DNA from: Paenibacillus humicola
Lineage (GTDB): Bacteria; Bacillota; Bacilli; Paenibacillales; Paenibacillaceae
Assembly: GCF_028826105.1 (NCBI RefSeq)
Contig: NZ_JAQGPL010000001.1
Span: 3,870,501 to 3,934,500 of the forward strand
Direction: 5' to 3'
Length of the DNA: 64,000 bases
The translations under genes were made by a program, and so were the position numbers. The stretch's first letter is position 1. Each line of letters starts with the position of its first letter. The notes under the pieces were generated by a model, which was not told the DNA's origin, searched no databases, and was given only the letters and a program-made list of their open reading frames with translations. Below, in pieces: positions 17,336 to 26,558 of this stretch.

Positions 17336-18912
17336 TGAAAAGAAGATTGCCCCTCATCTTCAAAGCGGCAGCCGCCTTGTGCTCCCTCCTCCTGATTGCC
17401 GCCAATTTCACTTATGCCGCGCCGTCTTCATCCGACCGCCATTCGTATCTGGTCAATTTGAAGCCCGGCAAATCCGTCAATGCGCTGAACGCCCCCGGTA
17501 TTCAATTGAAAAAGCACTGGGACGATCTTGGCGCCGCGAACATTGTCGCGGACCCGGATACCATTCAGAAGCTGAAGAATAATCCGGACATCGAATCGAT
17601 TGAAGAAGACCGGCCCGTTCACGCTACCGCGCTCGGCCAGACGTATACCGACGGCGAGCTGACCTGGGGGCTGCAGGCCGTTCACGCCGAGCAGGCCTGG
17701 AGCCAGAACGCGACCGGGAGCCATATCCGGGTATGCGTCCTCGATTCCGGCATCGATGCCGGGCATCCGGAATTTTACCGCAACGGAACGTCCATCATTA
17801 AAGCGAGCCAAAATTTTGTCGATGACGGGCATCCGGACGCAGCGGACGGTTTCGGGCACGGCACGCACGTGTCCGGCACGATCGCCGGCCAGACGAGCGC
17901 CAGCGGCAGCCGGATCGGCGTCGCGCCCGGTGTCGATCTGTATGTCGCCCGCGTGCTGGGCGACGACGGAAACGGCTTGACGAGCGGCGTGATCGCCGGC
18001 CTGAACTGGTGCCAGGAAAACAAAGCCAATATCGCCAACCTGTCGCTGGGCAGCGACGAGCCGTCCCATACGGAGCAGAAAGCGTTCGACCGCGCTAACA
18101 TGAACGGTATGCTCATCATTGCCGCAAGCGGCAACGACAGCCTGAATCACGTCGGTTATCCGGCCGGTTACAAATCGGTCGTGGCGGTGGGCGCGGTGGA
18201 CAGCAGCCTGAATCTGGCCAGCTTCTCCGATTACGGCAAAGACCAGGAGCTCGTCGGACCGGGCGTCGGAACCTTATCGAGCGTTCCGAGGGGTACCGGG
18301 CTTCACGCCTCGGCCGTGAAGGATGGGGATTCGACGTCTTATCACAGCAACCCGCTGGAATTTTCCGGGACCGGCTCGGTATCGGGGCCGCTCGTCGACT
18401 GCGGCATTGCCGACTCGGCGGCGACCTGCGGGGGCAAACCCGCTTCCGGCGCCTGGATTGCGGTCATCGACCGCGGAACGAACGCCTTCTCCGAGAAAGT
18501 GCAGAACGCGATGAGCCAAGGGGCTTCGGCGGCGGTCATCGTAAACAACGATACTGCAAACCCCGACGACCCGGGCAACTTTACGCTGGGCGCCGCAGGC
18601 AGCTGGATTCCCGCCGTATCCTTGTCGTATAACCAGGGAACCGCGCTGCGCAGCGGCGGACTCGGAACCGGCAAGGTCGAGGTGACGCCGTGGGATTACA
18701 GCTATTACGAAGGCACCTCGATGGCGACGCCGCACGTGACGGGCGTTGCCGCTCTCGCCTGGTCCGCAAATCCGGGCCTGACGAACGATCAGATTCGCAA
18801 GGTAATCGAAAGTACGGCCGTCGATTTGGGCGCTCCCAGACGCGACAACATGTTCGGCTACGGCCTGGTACAAGCGGATGCGGCCGTCCAAATGGCCAGA
18901 AGCATGCATTAG
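17332..18912 (+). CDS. Secreted subtilisin-like serine protease with PA domain
   Basis: 526 residues: a signal peptide (to about 30), an I9-type propeptide with NNPDIESIEEDRPV, and an S8 catalytic domain. The catalytic residues are Asp138 (VLDSGID), His176 (GHGTHVSG) and Ser463 (EGTSMATPHVTG), with the oxyanion Asn268 in ASGND. A protease-associated insert (about 335-450) sits between the asparagine and the serine, as in several Bacillus secreted subtilases. It degrades protein outside the cell. It has its own promoter and terminator and is not part of a carbohydrate operon. AAAGGAGAGTT precedes ATG 17332. Confidence 0.95.
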   Translation: MMKRRLPLIFKAAAALCSLLLIAANFTYAAPSSSDRHSYLVNLKPGKSVNALNAPGIQLKKHWDDLGAANIVADPDTIQKLKNNPDIESIEEDRPVHATALGQTYTDGELTWGLQAVHAEQAWSQNATGSHIRVCVLDSGIDAGHPEFYRNGTSIIKASQNFVDDGHPDAADGFGHGTHVSGTIAGQTSASGSRIGVAPGVDLYVARVLGDDGNGLTSGVIAGLNWCQENKANIANLSLGSDEPSHTEQKAFDRANMNGMLIIAASGNDSLNHVGYPAGYKSVVAVGAVDSSLNLASFSDYGKDQELVGPGVGTLSSVPRGTGLHASAVKDGDSTSYHSNPLEFSGTGSVSGPLVDCGIADSAATCGGKPASGAWIAVIDRGTNAFSEKVQNAMSQGASAAVIVNNDTANPDDPGNFTLGAAGSWIPAVSLSYNQGTALRSGGLGTGKVEVTPWDYSYYEGTSMATPHVTGVAALAWSANPGLTNDQIRKVIESTAVDLGAPRRDNMFGYGLVQADAAVQMARSMH

Positions 18913-18938
18913 CCTGGGACCGACATCCGATCGCAAAA

Positions 18939-18979
18939 AATACCGTGAAGAGGCGCTTGCCTGCTCACGGTATTTTTTT
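18939..18979 (+). terminator. Intrinsic terminator of the protease gene
   Basis: AATACCGTGA (18939-18948) pairs perfectly with TCACGGTATT (18965-18974) and runs into seven T. It lies 27 bases after the stop codon. Confidence 0.9.
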
Positions 18980-18987
18980 GCCGCGGA

Positions 18988-19221
18988 TTAACGGGCTGCG
19001 GCGACCGCTTCGGGTCCGGTGCAAATACGGGCCGTCGGTGACGTATTGTCCTGATCCGGGCCGTCAAGCGAGCTCCAATTCTGCGGCGTAACGGGCCCGT
19101 CGCTGTACGGCTTGAACGGCCCCAGCAAGCTTTCTGCCGTCAGCACGGCCGTTCCCAGCAGATTGTTGTCCTTGCGGCGGAAGGTGGCGAACATGTACCA
19201 GCTGCAAGACGTGAGAAACGT
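18988..19221 (-). pseudogene. Relic of a GH43-family glycoside hydrolase gene
   Basis: The minus-strand frame reads SWYMFATFRRKDN, then LGTAVLTAESLLGPFKPYSD and GPVTPQNWSSLDG, which is a characteristic internal stretch of GH43 arabinanase/xylosidase-type proteins. Similarity stops on both sides. There is no start codon context or catalytic core, so about 55 residues survive of a normal 300 or more. It follows the stop codon of the PurM paralogue in the same frame, which is probably chance. It appears to be a deletion remnant. Confidence 0.65.
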
Positions 19222-20265
19222 TCAATCCTGCCAATTGAGCACGCCGGTGAATTCAACCTGCCGCGCACCGTCCGTAATCTCGCCGATTTCGTAGCTGCCG
19301 CAGCCGAGCGTGTTCAGGTGATCGAGAATCGACGGACACCGGTCCGGAGGCGCGACGACGATCAATCCCGCTCCCACGTTAAAGGATTTCAGCATTTCGG
19401 CATCCGGGATGCCGCCGAACTTCCGAATGATTTGAAAAACGCGGGGAATCCGAATCCGGCTTAGATGGATCCGCGCGGCCGTCCCTTCCGGAAGGATCCG
19501 CTTCACATTCCCTTCGATTCCCCCACCGGTAATATGCGCCATGCCATGAATTGTACCGGTTGGCAGCAGGTCCTTCAGCTGACGATAATAACAGGTATGC
19601 GGCCGTAAAATCGCTTCGAGAAAAGACGTGCCGTCCACATATTCCTGTAAAATCTCCGGCATGTCGGCCATCAGCTTGCGAATAAGCGAGTAACCGTTGG
19701 TATGCGGGCCGTTCGATGCCAGCGCGAGAATCCGGTCTCCGCGGCGGATGGCGCTGCCGTCGATGATGCTGCGCCGGTCCACGACGCCCAGGATTGCGGC
19801 GTTCAGCATATACCGGCCTTCTTCAAGCAGACCGGGCTGTTCCGATGTCTCGCCGCCGACGATGCTGCATCCCTGCTCCCTGCACGCCGCCGATAGAAAA
19901 CGGACGATATCGACAACCGTTTCCCGCTGAATTTTTCCGCATAATATAATGTCCAGCACCGCTTCGGGCCGGGCGCCCATTACAACAATGTCGTTGATCA
20001 AATGATGAATCAGATCGCGGCAGATCGTTTCCGTCTTGTGATACTGAAACGCAAGCAGCTGCTTGGATCCCGGCTCTTCCGCCTTCAGCACCAGCACCGG
20101 GTCCTCGATTCCGTCGAAGCGGGGCACGAACAGCGAAGCGAATGAATCCGGCCGGCTCAGGATCCGGCTGTCGGTACCTGCAAGCAGTTTCCCCAAATCC
20201 GACTTCGCCCGGTCCGCGTTGCCGATATCGACTCCGGCAGCCTTGTAGCTGTAATTCGATTCCAT
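19222..20265 (-). CDS. PurM-like (AIR synthase family) protein, divergent paralogue
   Basis: 347 residues, the usual PurM length. Family blocks are present: YKAAGVDIG at the N-terminus, NDIVVMGARPEAVLDI, IVGGETSEQPG, ASNGPHTNGYSLIRKL, ITGGGIEGN and LKSFNVGAGLIVVA. The ATP/substrate loop that is normally DGVGTK reads EEPGSK, so this is not an ordinary purine-pathway enzyme, and no other pur gene is near. PurM itself closes FGAM to AIR using ATP. Here the reaction is uncertain, and a related ATP-dependent amide or formyl chemistry is possible. It is divergent from a MocR regulator, which likely controls it. TAAGGAGGGAATGTAG precedes the ATG. Confidence 0.8.
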   Translation of the reverse strand: MESNYSYKAAGVDIGNADRAKSDLGKLLAGTDSRILSRPDSFASLFVPRFDGIEDPVLVLKAEEPGSKQLLAFQYHKTETICRDLIHHLINDIVVMGARPEAVLDIILCGKIQRETVVDIVRFLSAACREQGCSIVGGETSEQPGLLEEGRYMLNAAILGVVDRRSIIDGSAIRRGDRILALASNGPHTNGYSLIRKLMADMPEILQEYVDGTSFLEAILRPHTCYYRQLKDLLPTGTIHGMAHITGGGIEGNVKRILPEGTAARIHLSRIRIPRVFQIIRKFGGIPDAEMLKSFNVGAGLIVVAPPDRCPSILDHLNTLGCGSYEIGEITDGARQVEFTGVLNWQD

Positions 20266-20296
20266 CTACATTCCCTCCTTAAGCTTCAATAAGCCG

Positions 20297-20324
20297 ATTA
20301 TACGTTCATTTTGTCATTTGAAAA
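20297..20324 (-). promoter_or_regulatory. Candidate promoter for the PurM-like gene
   Basis: On the minus strand, TTTTCA (20319-20324), a 16-base spacer and TATAAT (20297-20302). It lies in the 113-base gap shared with the MocR gene, where a MocR protein would be expected to bind. Confidence 0.5.
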
Positions 20325-20378
20325 TGTACACTTTTCGATTAAACTTAATGACAGATTAAGGAGGAGGGAGAGCTTGTC

Positions 20379-21832
20379 TTGCTGATGCCGCCGCAGCTGA
20401 ACAGGGGTGCCAATGAGCCCGAGTACGTGCGAATTTACCGTTTTTACCGCGAGCGCATACTGCTAGGCGTCATTCCGGGCGGAACCAAGCTGCCGTCGAT
20501 CCGGGCGCTGGCCCAGCATTTGGGCGTGAGCCGCAATCCGGTCGAAACGGCGTATGCGCAGCTAGTCGCCGAAGGTTACCTGCAGAACAAGCCGAAGAGC
20601 GGGTATACGGCAGCCGTCATTGAACCGCTAAGGGGTATTGCCGGACCGGAGCCTGCCGTGAACCAAAATTTGGACCACAATGCAAATCCGAAGCCTGGAG
20701 CAGGGCAGCAGCAAGAACCGTTATTAATTGACTTCTCCTATGACCGTATTCTGCCGGAGCATTTTCCGCTTAGGCTGTGGAAACGATTCATGGTCAAAGC
20801 TTTAAACGGGAACGGACGCGATCTGTTCGGTTACGGCGATCCGAAAGGCGAGCCCGGCCTGCGGCGTCTGATCCGTTCGCACCTGCGGCAAAACCGCGGC
20901 GTGGTTTGTGAGCCCGAGCAGATCGTCATCACCTCCGGTACTCAGCAATCGGCGTATATGATCGGCTGTCTGCTCAGTAGCGAAAATAGGGAGCTCGGCG
21001 TAGAAGCGTTCATGCATCCGGGCATGCACCGCATGTTTTTACGCCAGCGGTTCGTTCCAGTGCCGATTCGGCTCGAAAATGACGGCTTGTCGTGCGAGGA
21101 GCTGGAGCGGCATCGACAGTTATGCGGCGTCTATGTCACCCCTTCGCATCAATTTCCGCAAGGCGCCATGCTGCCGGCAGCCAAGCGAAGCCGTCTCATT
21201 CATTGGGCCGAACGCTGCGGAGGATGGATCATCGAGGACGATTACGACAGCGAATTTGTCTACGAGGGCCGCCCGTTACCCGCGCTGCAAAGTATCGATC
21301 CGCTCGGGCGGGTGATCTATCTGGGGACGTTCTCGCGCATATTGGCACCCGCCATCCGGCTCGGCTTTTTGATTCTGCCTCCGGCACTGCTGGAACGCTA
21401 CGAGCGGGAATTCAACCATTTCGATCAAACGGCATCGCGCTTGACGCAGCATACGCTGCAGCTCTTGATGGAGGAAGGGCGTCTGGATCGGCATATCCGG
21501 CGCATGAGGACGTTTTATCAGGCCAATCGCCGTGTGCTGATCGACGCTGCGGCGACTAATTTTCGGGATCGCGTCCCCGTGTATCGGGAGCGAAGTCGGG
21601 GCTTCACCTCATCCTGGAGTGCCGTACAGGCCGTTCGGAGGACGAACTGGTCCGTCTCGCCCGTCTGCACGAAATCGAAATCGCTCCAGTCTCTCGTTAT
21701 CTGGTTCCGGGAGCTTCTGCGGAAGCCTATCCTGCGATGGCCGGGGCGGGATTTGTTGCCGGGTTTGGCGGGTTAACCGCGCCTCAAATCGAAGAGGGAA
21801 TCGCAAAGCTGGCGAAAGCATGGTCTCTATAA
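20379..21832 (+). pseudogene. MocR-type regulator (GntR HTH plus aminotransferase fold), frameshifted
   Basis: The winged helix (about 15-80: LPSIRALAQHLGVSRNPVET) is joined to a type-I aminotransferase-like domain. The frame that begins with TTG 20379 loses sense after residue 406 (near 21597-21601, a G4 run). The natural C-terminus continues one frame over (GLHLILECRTGRSEDELVRL through KLAKAWSL, stop 21830-21832). One extra G restores a protein of about 484 residues. The PLP-binding lysine of the GTFSK motif is Arg320 here (GTFSRILAP), so PLP could not form the usual aldimine. It is either degenerating or a PLP-independent sensor. It is divergent from the PurM-like gene, its probable target. 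Confidence 0.8.
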
Positions 21833-21997
21833 CGATAGGCATGCGCGGTCGGCAATCGGACGCCAAACAGGCGGCAAACTTACAGATGTCCCGCACAAAT
21901 TGAAAACGTCCGATCGATGTGCTTGGTCCAGCCGGTTTCGGCCGGCTTGACGGCTCCTGCCGGAGAGCCGGCGCATTGAGGAAAGCCTGACGGGCTG

Positions 21998-22909
21998 TCA
22001 GTACGTCCAATAACAATCATCGCTGTTCCGATCAAATTGAAAGCCTTTGAAGACGGTCGTCCGCAGCTGATGACGATCGGTCCGTTCCAGGTACTGAATG
22101 CGGCAGACCAGCTTCGGCTCGATCCACTGCGTTTTGTTGTCCTTCACGGTATGCAGCTGCCGGGCGATTTCCAGGAAAGCCCGCTTCTCGTCCGGCTGAA
22201 ACCCGAACTCCACAACGCCGACCGGCTTATATTTCACCGTCCGGAAATGGAGTCCGATCACGAGGCCGAACCGGGGATCCGTACGGTAACCGAGCACAAT
22301 CGCGTCGATCGTTTGGAAATGTTTGATTTTGATCCAGTCCTGCGTTTCGATGCCGGGAACGTAAACGGAATTTTTGCGTTTGGCCACGATGCCTTCCATC
22401 CTGTGCTCCGCCGACCACGCAAACATGGCCTTCCCTTTCTCCCCGATATAGGATGTCGGCACGATCATGTCCGCCGGCTCGACGATCTCGGCGAGCCGCT
22501 CTTTCCGGGTCATCAACGGCTCATCGAGATGTTCGCGGCGGTCCGACAGAAGCACGTCGAACACCATGAAGGAAGCCGGGTGCGTCCGGGCCGCGGACGC
22601 GATTTTGCGCGGGTCGGCGAGACGCCCCCGGTACGAAAAGTCGTCGAACACCGTTCGCCCGCCGCGAATGCAGACCCCTTCGCAATCCAAAATGGCTTCC
22701 CGCGCCCGAATAGAGGCGGCCGCCTCGCGCAGCTCCGGAAACTTTCCGGTCACCACATTTCCGTTGCGGGTGTACGCCTCCAGCCGGTCGCCCTGCTTGT
22801 GCAGCAGGATCCGCCAGCCGTCCCATTTCGGCTCGAAAATAAACGTTTCATCGTCGAACGCCTCGCGCCCCATCGATACGATCATCGGCTTGATTGGCGT
22901 GAACAGCAT
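21998..22909 (-). CDS. ATP-dependent DNA ligase, stand-alone LigD-type ligase
   Basis: 303 residues. Motif I is KWDGWR with the adenylated Lys28, then LDCEGVC, FMVFDVL, EGIVAKRKNSVYVPG, and WIKIKHFQ, the last lysines of the nucleotidyltransferase domain. A short OB-fold ends the protein. Polymerase and phosphoesterase domains of full LigD are absent. Such ligases join broken ends, often with Ku, but no ku gene is in this window. It follows the sensor kinase gene by 74 bases without a clear terminator between them, though a functional link is unlikely. Confidence 0.9.
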   Translation of the reverse strand: MLFTPIKPMIVSMGREAFDDETFIFEPKWDGWRILLHKQGDRLEAYTRNGNVVTGKFPELREAAASIRAREAILDCEGVCIRGGRTVFDDFSYRGRLADPRKIASAARTHPASFMVFDVLLSDRREHLDEPLMTRKERLAEIVEPADMIVPTSYIGEKGKAMFAWSAEHRMEGIVAKRKNSVYVPGIETQDWIKIKHFQTIDAIVLGYRTDPRFGLVIGLHFRTVKYKPVGVVEFGFQPDEKRAFLEIARQLHTVKDNKTQWIEPKLVCRIQYLERTDRHQLRTTVFKGFQFDRNSDDCYWTY

Positions 22910-22983
22910 GGATCTTCACCGCCGCTTTAAGAGTCATCCGTCTTCATCATTATCGTCTTTCGATTGACGGATATACGCCCGCT

Positions 22984-24771
22984 TCAGTTTGCCGTTAGCG
23001 CCGCCCGCTCCGTCTCCCCGGTCTCGCTGCCCGTCAGCACGGGCAGGCGGATCCGCACGGACGTGCCGGCGGTGTCAGCGCTGCCGGCGATCTCGATGGC
23101 GGCCCGGTCGCCGAATAAGGTGAAATACCGTTCCCTGACGTTGCGGATGCCGTAACCGCCCGTTTTTCGCTTATCCGGCGCATCCCAGCCCGGCTTCAGC
23201 CCGACCCCGTCGTCGACGATGCGGACGACGAGATTGCCCGCTTCCTCCTTTACCGCGATATGAATCGTCCCGGTCGTCCTTTCGTTGAAGCCGTGCATAA
23301 TGGCGTTTTCGATAAATGGCTGAAGCGTCATTTTCGGGATATACAGCCGTTTTACGGAATCGGGCACGTCCAAGGTCACCGTCAGCCCTTCCTCCCAGCG
23401 GTACTGCTGGATTTTCACGTAGCATTCCGCATAGACGAACTCCTCGCGCACCGTAATCAGGCTTTCGCCGTTCGACAAGCCAATCCGGAACATCTTCCCC
23501 ATCAGCTCCAGGATGCGGCTCAGCTTGTCCTGGCCGGCGGAGAGCGCCATCCAGTTCAGCTGGTCCAGCGTATTATAGAGGAAATGGGGATTGATCATCG
23601 CCTGCAGCGCTTTCAGCTCGGCGTTTTTTTGCCGTTTGTACTGATTTTCCAGCGAAACATACAGCATATGAATGCGGTTCATCAGCTTCCGGTAGCCCTT
23701 GAACAGGATGCCGAATTCGTTGCGGTAATCCTCGGGCAGCTGAATTTGACCCGCCCGGCCGGAGTAGCGTCCCATCTCGTGGAGCAGCAGGCGGATCGGC
23801 TTCAGAAACTGGTGGGCCAGCAGCAGCGTCACGAGCAGGGAAAGCAGGATGGCCGATATGCCGACAATGGACAAAATGATCGCCGTATGAACGCTGCCTG
23901 CGGTAACTTTGCGCCACGGCGTCAATTCGACGAGCGTCTGGCCGTTATCGGCATGCTTGGCCCATACGATCAAATAGGGGGAGGCCGGGGAAAATAAACC
24001 GCTGCGCCCCTCGTTTGCGGTTTTGACATAACCGGAATTGTCGGTCATTTCGTCCTTGTAGGAGGCAAGCTTGGCGTAAAGCTGCGGATCGCCGATCGAC
24101 GTAATGACTCTGCCTCCCGAGTCCAGCAGCATGCGGTTGGCGTCCGGCGAATCCCCCCGCACCAGGCTTTGCAGAGCCGAAGCTTTGACATTCAGCAGCA
24201 GGATGCCTTGAAACGCGCCGGTGCCGGAATAGATTTTGCGGGCGAAGCTGACGACGTTAATCTCGCCCTGATAGGTATGCTTCCGGTGCTCGCCGATCCA
24301 GGCGAAATCGGTATTTTCAACGACGGCATACCAGTTTTCGCGCTTCGCCTGATCTTCCCTGTAGAACGTAACGGGACTCTGGGACGTGACGGAAACCGGC
24401 ATGAGATTCGTATAATAGTCGATGGATTGAATGATCGGGGTCACGTACGTGATGCTGGCCAAATACAGCTCCAGCTCGCTTACTTTCTGATAGTTGGAAT
24501 AGGAGTCGCCGTCCGTGCGGGTATACTCCGTCAGCACCGGGTTCCGCGCCGCGGCAAGCGAATGCTGCTCGATCGCCAGCATTTGAATTTCCGTTTTATT
24601 GGACAATTCGCCGAGCAGGCCCTGCTGATAATAAGAGGTCATGCGGACCATTTCCTGCGTGGACAGCGTATACGTCAGCCAGATGACGATGCTCAGCATC
24701 ACGATCATGACACCGGAAAATCCGCCGTACATCAAATAATCGATGCGAAACTTCTTGAACAGCCGGTTCAT
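22984..24771 (-). CDS. YesM-type sensor histidine kinase
   Basis: 595 residues: a membrane helix at about 14-35, an extracellular dCache-like sensor to about 290, a second helix, a HAMP domain, the His_kinase block with NPHFLYN, and an HATPase with QPFIENAIMHG, DDGVGL and GYGIRNV. Its start overlaps the stop of the response regulator gene by 4 bases, so they are co-transcribed and form a pair. It likely senses the sugar imported by the 28617-31764 transporter. Confidence 0.95.
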   Translation of the reverse strand: MNRLFKKFRIDYLMYGGFSGVMIVMLSIVIWLTYTLSTQEMVRMTSYYQQGLLGELSNKTEIQMLAIEQHSLAAARNPVLTEYTRTDGDSYSNYQKVSELELYLASITYVTPIIQSIDYYTNLMPVSVTSQSPVTFYREDQAKRENWYAVVENTDFAWIGEHRKHTYQGEINVVSFARKIYSGTGAFQGILLLNVKASALQSLVRGDSPDANRMLLDSGGRVITSIGDPQLYAKLASYKDEMTDNSGYVKTANEGRSGLFSPASPYLIVWAKHADNGQTLVELTPWRKVTAGSVHTAIILSIVGISAILLSLLVTLLLAHQFLKPIRLLLHEMGRYSGRAGQIQLPEDYRNEFGILFKGYRKLMNRIHMLYVSLENQYKRQKNAELKALQAMINPHFLYNTLDQLNWMALSAGQDKLSRILELMGKMFRIGLSNGESLITVREEFVYAECYVKIQQYRWEEGLTVTLDVPDSVKRLYIPKMTLQPFIENAIMHGFNERTTGTIHIAVKEEAGNLVVRIVDDGVGLKPGWDAPDKRKTGGYGIRNVRERYFTLFGDRAAIEIAGSADTAGTSVRIRLPVLTGSETGETERAALTAN

Positions 24772-26375
24772 GAGATCAGCTCGGCCGGCGTAACGCCGTA
24801 ATACTTTTTGAAGGTCGTGCTGAAATAGGGAATGCTCTTATAGCCGACATTTTCCGCGACTTCGAATATTTTGAGCTTCCGCTCCAGCAGAAGGCTTTTG
24901 GCTTTTTCCATTTTGACGCGGATGATGTAGTTGTTGATCGTCTCGCCGGTGCCGTTTTTGAAAATTTGACACAAGTAATTTTTCGAAATGTACACCTCGG
25001 ACGCGAGCTCCGCAATCGTGATTTCGCGCGCGTAATGCTCGTGAATGTACTGTTTGATAAAATCGATCGTCAGCCGGTGCTTGAAATTTTCGTGCCAATC
25101 CTGGTGACGGCAGACGGCGCCGACCATCTGATTCAGCCACGCTTCGTATTGATCGAGCGTGCAGACCGTGCTCAGCTCCTGCTCGATGCGGTCGTCCTTA
25201 ACGAGCTCGTCGAGCCGTATTTCCTCGTCGTTCAGCGCGTAGCCGATGATCGCCCAGAACTGCGTTCCGAGCGCGCGAAGCTGAGGAACGCCGATTTCGC
25301 GGTCGTTCCTGAGCGAGGCGATATAGCTGGCAATGATTTTTGCGGCGTTTTTGCCCTGCGTTTCTTTCATATCCTCGACCAAATGATGATAAAACTTCAT
25401 CGGCCGCCCGGCGGTGAGCGTACGGCTGATTAATCCGCTTTCACGTTCGGCCGCAAAATCAAACACGCCCGGGGTGTGAAGGACCCGGTGCTCCTGCGAT
25501 AAAAAATGGAACGCTTCTTCGAACGATTCCGGCAGCTCCGCGGCGTTATTCTTCAGCCCGCCGATCCCGATCCGGACCGACAGCTGCAAATACTGCTGCA
25601 CGCACCGGACGATGCGGTCCGCCATCCGGCGAACCGTCACGCCCGCATCCTCGTCTTCGCCGGCATGGAGCACGAGCGCGGAATAATAGCCGTGCAATTC
25701 GATATAATCGAACGCGGCATGCGCCGCATGCGCAATCTCCTCAATGATGTTCTGGACGGCAAACCGGAAAATAAGCCTGTCCGACAAACGGGCTTCGGCG
25801 ATTCTCGCCGTGCGCAAAATTTCGATTCCCAGCACCAGATGCCGCCGCCCTGGGCCGCCAAGCTGCGCGGTCAAACCGTCTTCGTCCCATTCGGACGCCG
25901 TTCCGGTGATCATGCTCTTAAGGCGCTCCCGGTGCACGAACGGCTCGTAAGCCATCAATTTATCCCGAAGCCGCTCCTGCTCCTGCTTGGTCCGGCGCTC
26001 GCCCTCCAGCTCGGCGATCGCACGCTGCAGCACCTCGCGCAGCGTATCCCGGGAAACGGGCTTGGACAAATAATCCCCGACGTTCAGCCGCAGCGCTTTG
26101 CGCGCGACCTCGAAGTCGGAATAGCCGCTGTGAATAATAATTTTTCCTTCGTAGCCTTCCTCATGCAGCTTCTCGATCATCGCGATCCCGCTCATCACCG
26201 GCATGTAGATGTCGGTGATGACGATATCCGGCTGCTCCTCGCGGATCAGCTCCAGCCCTCTTGCCCCGTTCAGGCTTTCGCCGGCCCATCGGGCATCGAT
26301 GTCCTCCCAGGGAATGACCTGCTTCATCCCTTTCAGCACCTGTCTGTCGTCGTCGATAATCGCGATTGTCCACAT
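24768..26375 (-). CDS. YesN-type response regulator, REC plus AraC domain
   Basis: 535 residues. The receiver domain has the phospho-acceptor Asp55 (VITDIYMPVMSG) and the acidic pair at 8-10. A long middle region follows, and a C-terminal AraC HTH pair reads ITIAELASEVYISKNYLCQI and FEVAENVGYKSIPYFSTTFK. When phosphorylated by the adjacent kinase it should activate nearby transport and catabolic genes. It is the first gene of the pair. Confidence 0.95.
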   Translation of the reverse strand: MWTIAIIDDDRQVLKGMKQVIPWEDIDARWAGESLNGARGLELIREEQPDIVITDIYMPVMSGIAMIEKLHEEGYEGKIIIHSGYSDFEVARKALRLNVGDYLSKPVSRDTLREVLQRAIAELEGERRTKQEQERLRDKLMAYEPFVHRERLKSMITGTASEWDEDGLTAQLGGPGRRHLVLGIEILRTARIAEARLSDRLIFRFAVQNIIEEIAHAAHAAFDYIELHGYYSALVLHAGEDEDAGVTVRRMADRIVRCVQQYLQLSVRIGIGGLKNNAAELPESFEEAFHFLSQEHRVLHTPGVFDFAAERESGLISRTLTAGRPMKFYHHLVEDMKETQGKNAAKIIASYIASLRNDREIGVPQLRALGTQFWAIIGYALNDEEIRLDELVKDDRIEQELSTVCTLDQYEAWLNQMVGAVCRHQDWHENFKHRLTIDFIKQYIHEHYAREITIAELASEVYISKNYLCQIFKNGTGETINNYIIRVKMEKAKSLLLERKLKIFEVAENVGYKSIPYFSTTFKKYYGVTPAELIS

Positions 26376-26464
26376 GCGTCGGATTCCTCCCTATTCGGTA
26401 AATGGTAAGCGAGAAGACGATTTGTTTCAGTATATAATCCGCCCGTTTGTTTTACTAGATAGGG

Positions 26465-26512
26465 AAAAGGGCGCCGCCAGCCGTCCCCATCGGAAGCCGG
26501 CTGACGGCTGGC
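26465..26512 (-). terminator. Terminator-like hairpin after the oxidoreductase gene
   Basis: GCCAGCCGTC (26476-26485) pairs perfectly with GACGGCTGGC (26503-26512). The minus-strand read-out ends in CCCTTTTCCC, a short T-run. It separates the importer/oxidoreductase operon from the two-component genes. Confidence 0.6.
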
Positions 26513-26558
26513 TGTCCGATCGGGACGTACGAAGCGGCGGCCCTGTCCGCGCGAAAGG

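Noticed and set aside
22936..22972. Terminator between the sensor kinase and ligase genes
   Set aside because: ATCCGTC/GACGGAT arms are short with a 23-base loop and no T-run.
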